Shown one piece after another: positions 24,877 through 34,001 of a stretch of 64,000 nucleotides of DNA. Each line of letters opens with the position of its first letter. Position 1 is the stretch's first letter. Source of the stretch: Brevibacillus reuszeri (lineage in GTDB: Bacteria > Bacillota > Bacilli > Brevibacillales > Brevibacillaceae); assembly GCF_002897295.1 (NCBI RefSeq), contig NZ_BEXF01000022.1, forward strand, positions 1 through 64,000, written 5' to 3'. The notes below the pieces were generated by a model. That model ran no database searches. It was not told where the DNA came from and saw nothing but the letters and a program-made list of their open reading frames with translations. Position numbers and translations under genes: made by a program.

Positions 24877-26058
24877 ATGCGCATCCAACCCTCCGATATG
24901 ATTGATCGGCTGCCGACCCAGTTTTTCGCTACATTAGTAGCAAAGGTAAACAAGGTCATTGCTGCTGGTCATGACGTTATCAACCTAGGCCAAGGCAATC
25001 CTGACTTGCCGACACCGCCCCATATTATTGAGGAATTGCAGGCCCAGGCAGCTCAGCCGCTTCATCACAAATACCCGCCATTTTCCGGTCGGGTAGAGCT
25101 GAAGCAGGCAGTTGCACACTGGTATAAGCAAGAGTTTGACGTCGATCTCGATCCGGAAGAAGAAGTAGCGATTTTGTTTGGCAGCAAAACCGGGCTTGTG
25201 GAGATCTGCCAGGTGCTGATGAACAAAGGGGACGTAGCTCTGGTGCCAGACCCTGGTTATCCTGATTACTGGTCGGGTGTGGCCGTTGTCGATGGTCGGA
25301 TGGTCATGATGCCGCTCATAGCGGAAAATCAATTTCTCCCGGATTACAGCAAGCTATCCCAAGCGGATTTGGAGCGGGCTAAGCTGATGTTTCTGAACTA
25401 CCCGAACAATCCGACTGCGGTGAATGCACCGTTCGAATTTTATGAAGATACGGTTCGTTTTGCGCGTAAAAATGAAATTGTTGTCTGCCACGATTTTGCC
25501 TATGGAGCAATCAGCTTTGATGGGAAAAAACCGGTTAGCTTCTTGCAGGTTCCAGGTGCGAAGGAAGTGGGCGTAGAGTTTTATACACTGTCCAAAACCT
25601 ACAATATGGCTGGCTGGCGGGTAGGGGCGATGGTTGGAAACCGTGAGCTCGTTCGTCTGATCAATTTGATCCAAGACCATTATTTTGTGAGCTTGTTCGG
25701 AGCTGTCCAAATGGCTGCTGCGCGTGCCATGACTGGTTCGCAGCAGTGTGTTCGCGACCTGGTGGCTGTATACGAGGGTAGACGCAATGCGCTCTACTCC
25801 AACCTGCATCGCATCGGCTGGCAAGCACAGCCCTCCCAAGGCTCGTTTTTTGCATGGCTGCCAATCCCGAGCGGCTTTACCTCTGTCCAGTTTTCCGATT
25901 TGCTGCTGGAAAAAGCGCATGTTGTAGTAGCGCCAGGGGATGGGTTCGGGCCGACGGGTGAAGGCTATGTTCGTGCGGCGCTGCTATCGGATGAACAGCG
26001 ACTGGCTGAGGCCGTGAATCGCATTGAAAAGTTGGGCTTGTTTACCCCGAAAATATAG
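24877..26058 (+). CDS. mtnE: Methionine salvage aminotransferase
   Basis: 393 aa class I/II PLP-dependent aminotransferase. The sequence strongly resembles Bacillus MtnE (YkrV): LPTQFFATLVAKVNKVIAAG near the start, INLGQGNPDLPTP, PDPGYPDYWSGV and the PLP lysine Lys240 in TLSKTYNMAGWRVG. MtnE converts 2-keto-4-methylthiobutyrate to methionine, the last step of 5'-methylthioadenosine salvage. Control by a SAM-I riboswitch fits that role. The MTA nucleosidase of the pathway is also in this window (48.1 kb). Confidence 0.9.
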   Translation: MRIQPSDMIDRLPTQFFATLVAKVNKVIAAGHDVINLGQGNPDLPTPPHIIEELQAQAAQPLHHKYPPFSGRVELKQAVAHWYKQEFDVDLDPEEEVAILFGSKTGLVEICQVLMNKGDVALVPDPGYPDYWSGVAVVDGRMVMMPLIAENQFLPDYSKLSQADLERAKLMFLNYPNNPTAVNAPFEFYEDTVRFARKNEIVVCHDFAYGAISFDGKKPVSFLQVPGAKEVGVEFYTLSKTYNMAGWRVGAMVGNRELVRLINLIQDHYFVSLFGAVQMAAARAMTGSQQCVRDLVAVYEGRRNALYSNLHRIGWQAQPSQGSFFAWLPIPSGFTSVQFSDLLLEKAHVVVAPGDGFGPTGEGYVRAALLSDEQRLAEAVNRIEKLGLFTPKI

Positions 26059-26074
26059 GTGTTTGCAAAGGATC

Positions 26075-26117
26075 AGACCACATATGCTGGTAAGCAGCAG
26101 GTCTGGTCTTTTTTTTT
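26075..26117 (+). terminator. Terminator of mtnE
   Basis: AGACCA (26075-26080) and TGGTCT (26104-26109) close a stem-loop with additional inner pairing (ATGCTG/CAGCAG), followed by nine or more T. Confidence 0.7.
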
Positions 26118-26198
26118 GCGATGAAAACGGAAAAGTGGGCAAGAATAGTGGTAAGCGAAAAAAATAGGGGCTATTCTCAATAAAAATCATTCTCAGCG

Positions 26199-26227
26199 TT
26201 GACAGATAATGATTTTCATTATACGAT
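26199..26227 (+). promoter_or_regulatory. Promoter of the Fur-box gene
   Basis: TTGACA at 26199-26204, 17-nt spacer, TACGAT at 26222-26227. The first Fur-like box fills the spacer. Confidence 0.6.
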
Positions 26228-26247
26228 GTTAATGATAATTAGTCTCA
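26204..26247 (+). promoter_or_regulatory. Two Fur-box-like sites
   Basis: 26204-26218 and 26233-26247 each match the 7-1-7 Fur consensus (TGATAATNATTATCA) at 12-13 of 14-15 positions. Binding between -35 and -10 would block transcription when iron is plentiful. Confidence 0.6.
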
Positions 26248-26285
26248 ATAAATTACTTGTCATTTATGCAAAGCAGGAGGGTAAC

Positions 26286-26756
26286 ATGCGCTATCAGATT
26301 AACGGTTACACGGATATGTATACGGTGATCGCCAACGAGCGTAAGGTAGGCGGAGCCATTGAAGCGGGCCAGGTTCGGCTGCGCACAGGTGAGGTTTTTG
26401 CCAATGCTGTTCTCACTCGTATGGAAATGTCAGGTGCGCATTTTTGCTCGATCGGTTTTGTGACAGAAGAGGGACAGCGACTCATTGTTCACGTAAATGA
26501 TATCAGCATGATTGCCGATGCGCGTCACGTAAATGTGTGTGAGCTGACTAACGATTGTATGCGAGCAGAAAAAACGTCAGATCGCCTGAAGCGTCTAAAG
26601 CGCCTCTGCGAATTGAATGAAGGAAGCTGTACACCAACGTTCCAAGAGGAAGCCTTGCTTTTGGCAGAGGACATCGGTGTAGAAGAAGCGCTGAAGCATG
26701 TGGACCTCTCTTTCTTGCCGCAGGTAGAAAAAGCGCGTGTCTTCCGTATCGCGTAG
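26286..26756 (+). CDS. Uncharacterised protein, likely iron-regulated
   Basis: 156 aa from the ATG at 26286 with AGGAGG six bases upstream. I do not recognise the family. The first 95 residues look like a small beta-rich domain (MRYQINGYTDMYTVIANERK, then GGAIEAGQVRLRTG), followed by a charged helical C-terminal half. Five cysteines are present (HFCSIG, NVCELTNDC, KRLCELNEGSC), which could bind metal, but there is no known motif. No signal peptide or membrane segment. The two Fur-like boxes in the promoter suggest expression under iron limitation. Confidence 0.7.
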   Translation: MRYQINGYTDMYTVIANERKVGGAIEAGQVRLRTGEVFANAVLTRMEMSGAHFCSIGFVTEEGQRLIVHVNDISMIADARHVNVCELTNDCMRAEKTSDRLKRLKRLCELNEGSCTPTFQEEALLLAEDIGVEEALKHVDLSFLPQVEKARVFRIA

Positions 26757-26776
26757 ATTCTTTGATGAATACATAG

Positions 26777-26808
26777 ACCCCTTTCCTTTTTACGGAAAGG
26801 GGTTTTTT
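26777..26808 (+). terminator. Terminator of the Fur-box gene
   Basis: ACCCCTTTCC pairs with GGAAAGGGGT, followed by a T run. Confidence 0.85.
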
Positions 26809-26830
26809 GCGTCCGTTTGAAGCTGGAATC

Positions 26831-26867
26831 GTGGTATAAAACCACCAATCGAGCGAACAATCGCTCG
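26831..26867. other. Two adjacent perfect hairpins upstream of the aminotransferase gene
   Basis: GTGGT/ACCAC (26831-26845) and CGAGCGA/TCGCTCG (26850-26867) stand side by side. They could be operators or fragments of RNA structure; nothing further supports either. Confidence 0.3.
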
Positions 26868-26965
26868 ACATAGTCAAAACCTATCTCCCCATAGCTAGCG
26901 AGGATTGGACATTGTTCAATGACAGTGATAAAACAAATATAAGCAAAATCAAGGGGGAACGGAAC

Positions 26966-28174
26966 ATGGAGTACAAATTTTCAAAATCAGTAGAAGCATT
27001 ATCTTCTTCGGCGGTCCGGGAAATCTTGAAGCTGACCCAAGGCAATCAAGTACTCTCACTTGCTGGAGGCTTACCAGCGGAGGACTCTTTTCCCATCGCA
27101 GAAATGCGTGAAGCCTTTGTTCGGTCATTTGATCTCGGAGCGAAAGCCCTTCAATATGGCTTAACAGATGGATACCTTCCACTTCGCGAGTGGGTTGCAT
27201 CTCGCATGAAGCAAAAACAGATGAATGTTGGCGTGGACAATATGTTGCTGACTACCGGCTCCCAGCAGGCCGTCGACTTGCTCTGTCGTGTCTATTTGGA
27301 CGAAGGCGACGTCGTGCTGGTAGAAAATCCTACGTACCTGGCTGCGGTCCAACTGTTCCAATTTCGAGGGATTCGCGCCATTCCGGTGGATGGTGATGAA
27401 GAGGGCATGGATTTGGATGATCTGGCACATAAAATTGCCCAGTATCGCCCAAAAATGGTTTACGTCATTCCGACCTTTGCAAACCCTACCGGAAAGGTTT
27501 GGAGCTTGGAGCGCCGTCTCGGCTTGCTTCGTCAATGTAAGGAAAATAACATTTTGATTTTGGAAGACGATCCGTATGGCGAAATCCAGTTTGACGGGCA
27601 AGAGCCGTATCGTTCGATTTTCTCTCTTGACGAGCATCCGGAAGACTCTTGCGTCGTTTACACCAGCACCTTCTCCAAGATCGTAGCACCTGGCCTGCGT
27701 ACAGGATGGGCTATTGGCGATAAGCGTGTGATTCAGATGATGGTAAAAGCGAAGCAGGCGGTTGATTTGCAATCCAGTACGATTGACCAAATCGCGTTGC
27801 ATCAATTACTGGATAACTTTGACCTCGAGAGCCATATCGAGAAAATCCGCGCGTCTTACAAAGCACGGATGGAATGGATGAATGAGCTGATGCTCGCTCA
27901 AAACTGGAATGGCGTGAAGTGGGAAAAACCACGCGGAGGTATGTTCCTCTGGGTTACGCTGCCTGAGCACATCGATTCAGAAAAGCTGTTAGCTGCATCT
28001 GTAAAGGAAGGCGTGGCATTCGTACCAGGCAAACCATTTTATGCAGCTGAACCGCAGTCGAATACAATGCGCTTGAATTACACATTGCTGGATCGTGACG
28101 ATACACAGCTGGCGATTTCCAGGCTGAGTGCAGCATTAGAAAAATACAACCAGAGCCAAACCGTCAAACAATAG
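26966..28174 (+). CDS. PLP-dependent aminotransferase, 2-aminoadipate/LysN type
   Basis: 402 aa from the ATG at 26966 with AAGGGGG upstream; the upstream frame has no ribosome site. Fold-type I signatures: LSLAGGLPAEDSFP near the N terminus, GSQQAVDLLCRV, PTFANPTGKVWS and the PLP lysine Lys238 in TSTFSKIVAPGLRTGW. The sequence resembles the aminotransferase domain of MocR regulators and the stand-alone LysN/2-aminoadipate group, and has no DNA-binding domain. The preferred substrate cannot be decided from sequence. It is monocistronic. Confidence 0.85.
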   Translation: MEYKFSKSVEALSSSAVREILKLTQGNQVLSLAGGLPAEDSFPIAEMREAFVRSFDLGAKALQYGLTDGYLPLREWVASRMKQKQMNVGVDNMLLTTGSQQAVDLLCRVYLDEGDVVLVENPTYLAAVQLFQFRGIRAIPVDGDEEGMDLDDLAHKIAQYRPKMVYVIPTFANPTGKVWSLERRLGLLRQCKENNILILEDDPYGEIQFDGQEPYRSIFSLDEHPEDSCVVYTSTFSKIVAPGLRTGWAIGDKRVIQMMVKAKQAVDLQSSTIDQIALHQLLDNFDLESHIEKIRASYKARMEWMNELMLAQNWNGVKWEKPRGGMFLWVTLPEHIDSEKLLAASVKEGVAFVPGKPFYAAEPQSNTMRLNYTLLDRDDTQLAISRLSAALEKYNQSQTVKQ

Positions 28175-28199
28175 TTCTTCAACTAAATAGATAGAGGAA

Positions 28200-28232
28200 G
28201 AGGCAGCCATATTTTGGTTGTCTTTTCTTTTT
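28200..28232 (+). terminator. Terminator of the aminotransferase gene
   Basis: GGCAGCCA pairs with TGGTTGTC (including G-T pairs), followed by a T-rich tract. Confidence 0.5.
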
Positions 28233-28344
28233 GCAGTTTTTTCCTCTCTATCCAACAAAGAATAAAGGCAGGAAGTTCGTGCAAGGATATTCTCAAAAGA
28301 AAGGAATGTAGACGTACAGATAAAGCGAGGAAGGAGGAGACGAT

Positions 28345-29889
28345 GTGGATCGAAAATGGGGAAAACGAAGCGGGGGCAGTGCTGGACAGTATACAGATGA
28401 CATGGACCCGATTCATCATCAATTACGCTGGCTGAAGGAACGGCTGGCCAATTGTTCGGATTTAGTCATTCATACGTTTGAATCGCGATTTCATCAAAAG
28501 TGTGCGCTTGTTTACGTAGCGGGGTTGACCGATCAAAAAAACATTCAGGAGGAAGTGCTGCGAGCAATTTTCTCATTAGATGTGAGCACTGCCGAGGAAT
28601 TTGTGGCATCCATTTTTGAGCGTAAGCAACTGCCCGTTTCAAACTATGAAGTGATTCCGCTTGAGGCAGGGCCAAGTTCCGTAGTCGAAGGTCGAGTTCT
28701 CTTAGTTATTGAGGACGAGCAGAGGGCCATCAGATTTAAACTGCCATTTGTCAAAGGAAGAGCCGTTGACGAGCCAATAAGTGAAGCAACGGTTCGAGGA
28801 CCCCGAGAAGCATTTATCGAAAGTGCTGACGACAACCTTTCGCTCATTCGAAAAAGGCTGAAAACACCAGATTTCAAGACGGAAACCATGCAAATGGGCA
28901 CTTATACACAAACAAAAGTGATGACTCTTTATATCCAAGGGCTTTGTGACAACGAGCTGATTGAGAAGGTTCGAACCGTTCTGTCGCAAATCAAGATAGA
29001 CGGTGTTCTGGGCAGCAGTTATTTAGAGGAGCATCTGGACAGCTCTCCCTTTTCTCCTTTTCCGCAGGTGCAATATACGGAGCGCCCTGACGTTGTCTCA
29101 GCTGCACTGCTCGAAGGACGATTGGCCATCATTGTGGATGGCTCACCAATGGTTTTGGTTGTTCCTGTTACGCTGTTCATGCTGCTCCAGTCAGCGGAGG
29201 ATTACTACCAGAGGTATGTAGCTGGAACCTGGATACGCTGGATTCGCTATTTATTCGTCTTTATCTCATTGCTCCTCCCTTCCTTTTACGTAGCAATCAC
29301 GACGTTTCATCCTGAAATGATACCTTCCAAACTATTGATTACGATTACTGCATCACGAGAGGTTGTGCCGTTTCCTGCTCTAGTCGAAGCATTCATCATG
29401 GAAATATCCTTTGAGGCATTGAGAGAAGCTGCCGTACGAATCCCCAAGTCGATTGGACAGGCTGTATCGATTATTGGGGCATTGATCATCGGGACAGCAG
29501 CTGTGCAGGCTGGGATCGTCTCTGCGGCCATGGTCATTATCGTCTCTTTTACAGGGATTGCTTCGTTCATTATTCCACATTTTGATCTAGGCCTGGCCGT
29601 TCGATTTCTCCGGTTTCCAATTATGATTCTGGCTGGGATCTTTGGTCTGTTCGGGATTGCATGCGGGTTAATTTTGCTCTATATCCATCTCATCAATTTA
29701 CGCTCAATGGGAACTCCTTATTTGACGCCTGTTACTCCATTCGTTGTCAGTGATTTGAAAGACACACTCATTCGCGCGCCATGGTGGTTCATGAGGAAAA
29801 GGCCGTATCACGAGAAGCAAAACAAATGGAGGCAGCCCAAAAATGAAACCAGCAAGCTGGGCGAGGAAGAAGAGGAGATTAGAGATTGA
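28345..29889 (+). CDS. Spore germination protein, GerA-type A subunit
   Basis: 514 aa from GTG 28345 with GGAGGAGA upstream. The family is the A subunit of nutrient germinant receptors in the spore inner membrane. The N-terminal soluble domain (about 1-290) contains LVYVAGLTDQKNIQEEV and the conserved KTKVMTLYIQG-like stretch TQTKVMTLYIQGL. Several membrane helices follow, with the family block SREVVPFPALVEAFIMEISF and EALREAAVRIPKSIGQAVSI. The charged tail is cytosolic. It is first in a four-gene operon (A, C, small membrane protein, B) with overlapping reading frames. Confidence 0.92.
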   Translation: MDRKWGKRSGGSAGQYTDDMDPIHHQLRWLKERLANCSDLVIHTFESRFHQKCALVYVAGLTDQKNIQEEVLRAIFSLDVSTAEEFVASIFERKQLPVSNYEVIPLEAGPSSVVEGRVLLVIEDEQRAIRFKLPFVKGRAVDEPISEATVRGPREAFIESADDNLSLIRKRLKTPDFKTETMQMGTYTQTKVMTLYIQGLCDNELIEKVRTVLSQIKIDGVLGSSYLEEHLDSSPFSPFPQVQYTERPDVVSAALLEGRLAIIVDGSPMVLVVPVTLFMLLQSAEDYYQRYVAGTWIRWIRYLFVFISLLLPSFYVAITTFHPEMIPSKLLITITASREVVPFPALVEAFIMEISFEALREAAVRIPKSIGQAVSIIGALIIGTAAVQAGIVSAAMVIIVSFTGIASFIIPHFDLGLAVRFLRFPIMILAGIFGLFGIACGLILLYIHLINLRSMGTPYLTPVTPFVVSDLKDTLIRAPWWFMRKRPYHEKQNKWRQPKNETSKLGEEEEEIRD

Positions 29890-31091
29890 GAGCTTATAAG
29901 CTATTGCAAAAGCTGTTTATCTTTATTACGATGCTCCCCATGCTGCTGACAACAGGCTGCTGGTCATCTATAGAATTAAACAACAGAAGCTTTGCCCGAA
30001 TGCTGTTGGTAGATAAGGCCGAATCTGGTGTTGAATTAACGCTTGCCTTTCCCCTGCCGAATCGTTTGATTCCAGGGCAATCGGGAACAGGTGGCCCGCA
30101 AACTGGTAAGCCATACACGTATATTACCAAGACAGGACAAGACATAGGTGAAGCCTATCGCTCTATACAATCTGATCTTTCGCGAAGTATTACATTTGGA
30201 CAAACCAGTGTAGTGGTCATTGGTCACGAACTGGCCAAAGAAGGAATTACCCCTGTTTTGGAGTTTATTGCACGTGAACCGAGGTTTCATATCAATGCCG
30301 ATCTGTTTGTAACACAAGGCAGGGTGCTGGACTTAACTAAGGTTCCCATCGTATTTGAACGATTCCCGGCAGATATATTGATTGCCTACGGGAGGGAGCA
30401 TGTGACGGTTAATACAACGACAACAGATTGCCTGATCGCTACGTATCATGGGGGAGACATGATCATGCCCTTGTTAAAGATCGAGTCCAAGCAGATGCCG
30501 GGCGAAAAGCCAGAAGAAGTCCAATGGCTAGGAACAGATGGAGCAGCTATTTTTAGAGAAGGAAAGCTCCAGCGTACTCTCTCCACAGATGAAATGAGAG
30601 GAGCTCTGTGGATTTTGGGACAATTAAAGAATGCCGAGATTTCCGTTCGCTCTACCACGGATGGAAAGAGTGTGAACTACATGATCAACAAAGCCCGTAC
30701 AAAGATCACCCCCTCTATTTCGGGTAATCAAGTTTCGATAATGATCAGGACGAAAGCAGAAGCCTCGCTTATTTCATCAGACTCCAATGTCAATTTGCAA
30801 GATCCGCTCCAGCGAAAAAAGCTCCAGAGGGGAATTGAAATTCTGGTCGAGGAGAGAATGAACAAAGCGATTGAAAAAGCAAGGAAGGCGGGAGCTGATG
30901 TTTTTTCATTTGGTCAGTATATTGATTGGCATTATCCAAAAGAATGGAATACCCTTGCATCGCGGTGGAGAGAACTATATAGCCGTGAGCTAAAGGTCAC
31001 TACCGAAGCGGATATTACGATAAAACGGGTAGGAAGTGTCAAAGAACCGACGAAAATTCGGAAGACGTCACATCCGGAGGGTAAAAAATGA
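29886..31091 (+). CDS. Spore germination lipoprotein, Ger(x)C family
   Basis: 401 aa from TTG 29886, which overlaps the A-subunit stop codon; GAGGAGA lies upstream. The N terminus is a lipoprotein signal ending LLTTGC with the lipid Cys at residue 25, then WSSIELNNRSF, the typical GerC start. It contains the GerC domains, including QTSVVVIGHELAKEGI and FIAREPRFHINADLFVT. The C subunit sits on the outer face of the inner spore membrane and is needed for receptor function. The following small gene overlaps its stop by ATGA. Confidence 0.92.
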   Translation: MRAYKLLQKLFIFITMLPMLLTTGCWSSIELNNRSFARMLLVDKAESGVELTLAFPLPNRLIPGQSGTGGPQTGKPYTYITKTGQDIGEAYRSIQSDLSRSITFGQTSVVVIGHELAKEGITPVLEFIAREPRFHINADLFVTQGRVLDLTKVPIVFERFPADILIAYGREHVTVNTTTTDCLIATYHGGDMIMPLLKIESKQMPGEKPEEVQWLGTDGAAIFREGKLQRTLSTDEMRGALWILGQLKNAEISVRSTTDGKSVNYMINKARTKITPSISGNQVSIMIRTKAEASLISSDSNVNLQDPLQRKKLQRGIEILVEERMNKAIEKARKAGADVFSFGQYIDWHYPKEWNTLASRWRELYSRELKVTTEADITIKRVGSVKEPTKIRKTSHPEGKK

Positions 31092-31324
31092 TCATCATCG
31101 CGCTCATCTATGTGTGTCTATTATTTTTTGAATGGCGATATTTGTATCGTAAAAACCGGACGGCTCGGACCTATCGCATTGTTTTTGCCTTTGTGATCTT
31201 TACGTTCCTGAGCATCGAAGCTTTGTATTACTTCAGAGATCAATTTATGCTCGCGGATGTCATCGAAATGGTATTTGATCCAATGGAAAAGTTCATTGTG
31301 TGGGGTATTGAAAAGAATGAATGA
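31088..31324 (+). CDS. Small two-helix membrane protein of the ger operon (D-subunit-like)
   Basis: 78 aa starting in the ATGA overlap with the C-subunit gene. It has two predicted membrane segments (about 1-17 and 29-47) separated by a basic loop (RKNRTARTYR). Small proteins of this kind occur in some germinant receptor operons of Bacillus and modulate receptor function; they are different from the GerD lipoprotein. Its 3' end overlaps the start of the B-subunit gene by 8 nt, so production of all receptor parts is coupled. Confidence 0.75.
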   Translation: MIIIALIYVCLLFFEWRYLYRKNRTARTYRIVFAFVIFTFLSIEALYYFRDQFMLADVIEMVFDPMEKFIVWGIEKNE

Positions 31325-32435
31325 TAAGTACGAGAAGGTCACTCCAACCCAGCTGTACATGCTCTTCTCGCAATATCTTTTTACGACCATTCTCAGTTTT
31401 CGACAAGGTGCGCTGGTAGGTGAAGCCAAGTTTGGCGTGTGGGTTTCCTTACTGATCGGTTCTTTTGTGGGGTTGCTCTTTCCCTATTTTTCGTATCGCT
31501 TGGCGAAGAGGCGACCAACAAGATTCTTTAGTCATTATGGGAGAGAAATTGTGGGCAGCTGGCTGCATTATCCGTTGGTTTCGATCATGATTTTCTCGTA
31601 TTTGTTTTCAGCTGCATTTGTCTTGAGGGAAATGCAGGATTTTATGGTGGAGGTCTTTTTGCCGGATACACCTGATTGGGCTGTAACCTCCATTTTCTGT
31701 ATTTGTGTTGCTTATGCTGTGCGCTCAGGGGTTCAGACCATTTTTCGATGTGCACAAGGGGTCTTTTTTCTGACGATGATTGGGATGCTGCTCATTCCTG
31801 TGTTTGTCATGGGAGAATTGAACAAGGACATGAGCGTTGCCTTTCTCAATCATTTTGATTGGAAGGGTATTAGCAGCGGCAGTTATTTGGTTGCATCCTT
31901 GTACGGACAAATGAGCTTTATCCTCTTTCTTTTCCCTTTTTTCTCCAATCGGCAAAAAACGATGAAGTCGTTAATATGGGCGACTGTTACTTCTCTTTTC
32001 ATTATCTGCTCAAATTTGATACCGACGATCTTGATTTTTGGTCCTGATCTGACGAGTAATTTGATCTACCCTGAGCTTGAGTTGATCCGCTATATTCGAG
32101 CCGGTTATTTCTTGGAAAATCTGGACCCGGTGCTGATCTCGATTTGGTTGACCAGCCTCTTTATTAAAATCAGTTTGTTTCTGTATGTTGCTGTCCTCAT
32201 CCTGACACATAGTTTTTCCCTCCAGGATCACAAACCGTTATCGCTGTCGATGACAGTATTAATGGCAGGGATATCCCTTCTTATGGTAAGGACCGGAGCA
32301 GACCTTGTACGTTTAATGGGTCATGGTGAAGTCATGTTTTTGATCGTGACGGAGGCAATTCCGATTCTTTACCTGGTAGTGGACTGGATTCGATCACGAT
32401 TGGGAAAAAGTTCAAATGAAAAAGCAAAGGCGTAA
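31317..32435 (+). CDS. Spore germination protein, GerB-type B subunit
   Basis: 372 aa from ATG 31317 (MNDKYEKVTPTQLYMLFSQY), which overlaps the previous gene. The translated frame opens earlier, but homology begins here. It is a ten-helix amino-acid-permease-like protein (APC superfamily) typical of the B subunit that binds the germinant. Conserved blocks include FRQGALVGEAKFGVWVSLL and the mid-protein GISSGSYLVASLYGQM. It completes the A-C-D-B order. The germinant cannot be predicted. Confidence 0.9.
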   Translation: MNDKYEKVTPTQLYMLFSQYLFTTILSFRQGALVGEAKFGVWVSLLIGSFVGLLFPYFSYRLAKRRPTRFFSHYGREIVGSWLHYPLVSIMIFSYLFSAAFVLREMQDFMVEVFLPDTPDWAVTSIFCICVAYAVRSGVQTIFRCAQGVFFLTMIGMLLIPVFVMGELNKDMSVAFLNHFDWKGISSGSYLVASLYGQMSFILFLFPFFSNRQKTMKSLIWATVTSLFIICSNLIPTILIFGPDLTSNLIYPELELIRYIRAGYFLENLDPVLISIWLTSLFIKISLFLYVAVLILTHSFSLQDHKPLSLSMTVLMAGISLLMVRTGADLVRLMGHGEVMFLIVTEAIPILYLVVDWIRSRLGKSSNEKAKA

Positions 32436-32468
32436 CCAAGGTGACTTTTGTCAATGGTTACGCCTTTT
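32426..32468. terminator. Bidirectional terminator between the ger operon and encapsulin
   Basis: AAAGGCGTAACCA (32426-32438) pairs perfectly with 32455-32467. T runs on one side and A runs on the other let it serve both converging units. Confidence 0.8.
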
Positions 32469-32482
32469 GAATGTCGAGCGTT

Positions 32483-33331
32483 TTATTCTTCGGTTTCTTC
32501 CAGTGTGCAAATCGCGCTAGGGCGTTTGATACGCAGAACCACGCACTCATACACACGGAACAGGCTGTTCATTTGCTCGTCACCGAGGAAAGCAGAATCG
32601 AAGTCCTCAGCGATTGCGAGGTCGAGATTATGGCGACCGGTTGCTACGAGAACACCGGAGCGTCCTTTGATCGTAGGGGACTGGTATACACCGTCAGTCA
32701 CCAGATTACGTACATGCTCGATCTCCAGTACGTTGGTGCCTTTATGCACGCGGTGCAGGAGCGAATACAGCTCTGGGGAGACAACCAGGGCGTATGGTCC
32801 GCTGTGCCCCATTTTCAAAAGCTTGTTGCGCGCTTCTACGATGTCAGCAAACGCATTGCCGGATTCCATCCAATCGCTTTTCAGATGAGTGAGGCGACCT
32901 TTGACATTCATCAGACCTGGCAGATCGAATTCTGCAGCGCCGTTGAAAATGAGGTCGTCTTCCATGAGTGCACCGCCAGCAGCAGCGTTGGCAGCAGCAC
33001 TCATGTCAAGCGGCATGCCAAGTGTACGAGCTTGTGCCACGTCACGCCAGTAGAGCATGAAATCTTTGTACAAAATCGGGATTGTCATGCTGACACGGCG
33101 ACTAGGCTGGGTCATTTCGAGCGACTCACCACGCAGGGAAAGTCCGCCAAAACGAGACTCATCGTATACGTCGTTCGTGATGGTTTGGATACCTTCTCCC
33201 AGTGGTCCGTATATATCGATAAAACGGCGACCAACGAGCTGGCGGCGGGCCATGTCAATAACAGTTGCGTCCAATTGATTCCATTCGTCATGGGTCAATG
33301 GGGAGTCAGGGTATTTGCGAAGCTTGTCCAT
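32483..33331 (-). CDS. Encapsulin shell protein (family 1 nanocompartment)
   Basis: 282 aa. The N terminus MDKLRKYPDSPLTHDEWNQL and the block ARRQLVGRRFIDIYGPLGEG are the hallmark of family 1 encapsulins, which have the HK97 phage capsid fold. DDLIFNG and the C-terminal FRVYECVVLRI also fit. The protein self-assembles into a cage that packs a cargo enzyme by the cargo's C-terminal peptide. The gene lies 36 nt downstream of the cargo gene in the same operon. Iron mineralisation is the known role of this cargo-shell pair. Confidence 0.95.
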   Translation of the reverse strand: MDKLRKYPDSPLTHDEWNQLDATVIDMARRQLVGRRFIDIYGPLGEGIQTITNDVYDESRFGGLSLRGESLEMTQPSRRVSMTIPILYKDFMLYWRDVAQARTLGMPLDMSAAANAAAGGALMEDDLIFNGAAEFDLPGLMNVKGRLTHLKSDWMESGNAFADIVEARNKLLKMGHSGPYALVVSPELYSLLHRVHKGTNVLEIEHVRNLVTDGVYQSPTIKGRSGVLVATGRHNLDLAIAEDFDSAFLGDEQMNSLFRVYECVVLRIKRPSAICTLEETEE

Positions 33332-33367
33332 AGCGTAACCTCCAAGTCATAAAGGATCGTGATTTCC

Positions 33368-33967
33368 TTACTTTCCTTTCAAGCTGCCTACCGTCAGTCC
33401 TTTTTTACCAGGAGCAGGAGCGGGGGAGTGCTTAATCACGGAAGCAACACCGTGCGGAGCAGAAGCAGAGGCTTTTAGGTGATCGACCTGATGAATATCA
33501 TGGCCTTCATCGTGATCAGTCAGATCCGCTTGGTACACATCGGAAAATCTTCCGCTGAGTGTAGCCATCATCTCTTTCACCTGCAAATAGTCCTCATGCG
33601 TTTTTTCCCGCATGCCATCAAGGGTTTGGCGAGTTGCGTCATCCTGGAACTCATACAGAGACAGCTCCAGATGCTCGCGGAAGTTGTGCAGTCCAAAACG
33701 CTCCAAATTAATATCGGAAAGCATTTGCGACAGCTCGCGGTCACTCAGCTTGTCCGTCTTATTCTCAGCAGCGAGCGATTCTAAATAAGGAATCAGCTCT
33801 TGCAGGCGTCCCATACGCTGCTCTTCTTCCTCCAAAATATGGTGGTAGTACAGGCGCGTATGCTCGTCCTGGGCAGCGTCAATAATCGGCTGGATGATCC
33901 CCATAAAACGATTGATATAACCTCTGGTTCGATCAAAAATGGCGTGCAGCTGTGTAATTTCTTGCAC
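33368..33967 (-). CDS. IMEF-type encapsulin cargo, iron-mineralising ferritin-like protein
   Basis: 199 aa from GTG 33967 with AAGGAGGT upstream. It is predicted to be helical with acidic/His clusters likely to bind iron (YHHILEEEEQRM at about 41-52; HNFREHLELSLYEF at about 94-107). Between about 145 and 186 is a flexible His/Ala/Pro linker. The last residues, GLTVGSLKGK, contain the TVGSL encapsulation peptide (192-196) known from IMEF (iron-mineralising encapsulin-associated Firmicute) cargos. The system stores iron inside the cage. The operon faces a Fur-box gene. Confidence 0.9.
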   Translation of the reverse strand: MQEITQLHAIFDRTRGYINRFMGIIQPIIDAAQDEHTRLYYHHILEEEEQRMGRLQELIPYLESLAAENKTDKLSDRELSQMLSDINLERFGLHNFREHLELSLYEFQDDATRQTLDGMREKTHEDYLQVKEMMATLSGRFSDVYQADLTDHDEGHDIHQVDHLKASASAPHGVASVIKHSPAPAPGKKGLTVGSLKGK

Positions 33968-34001
33968 CCTACGCCACCTCCTTATTGCGATCTATTTAAT
34001 C

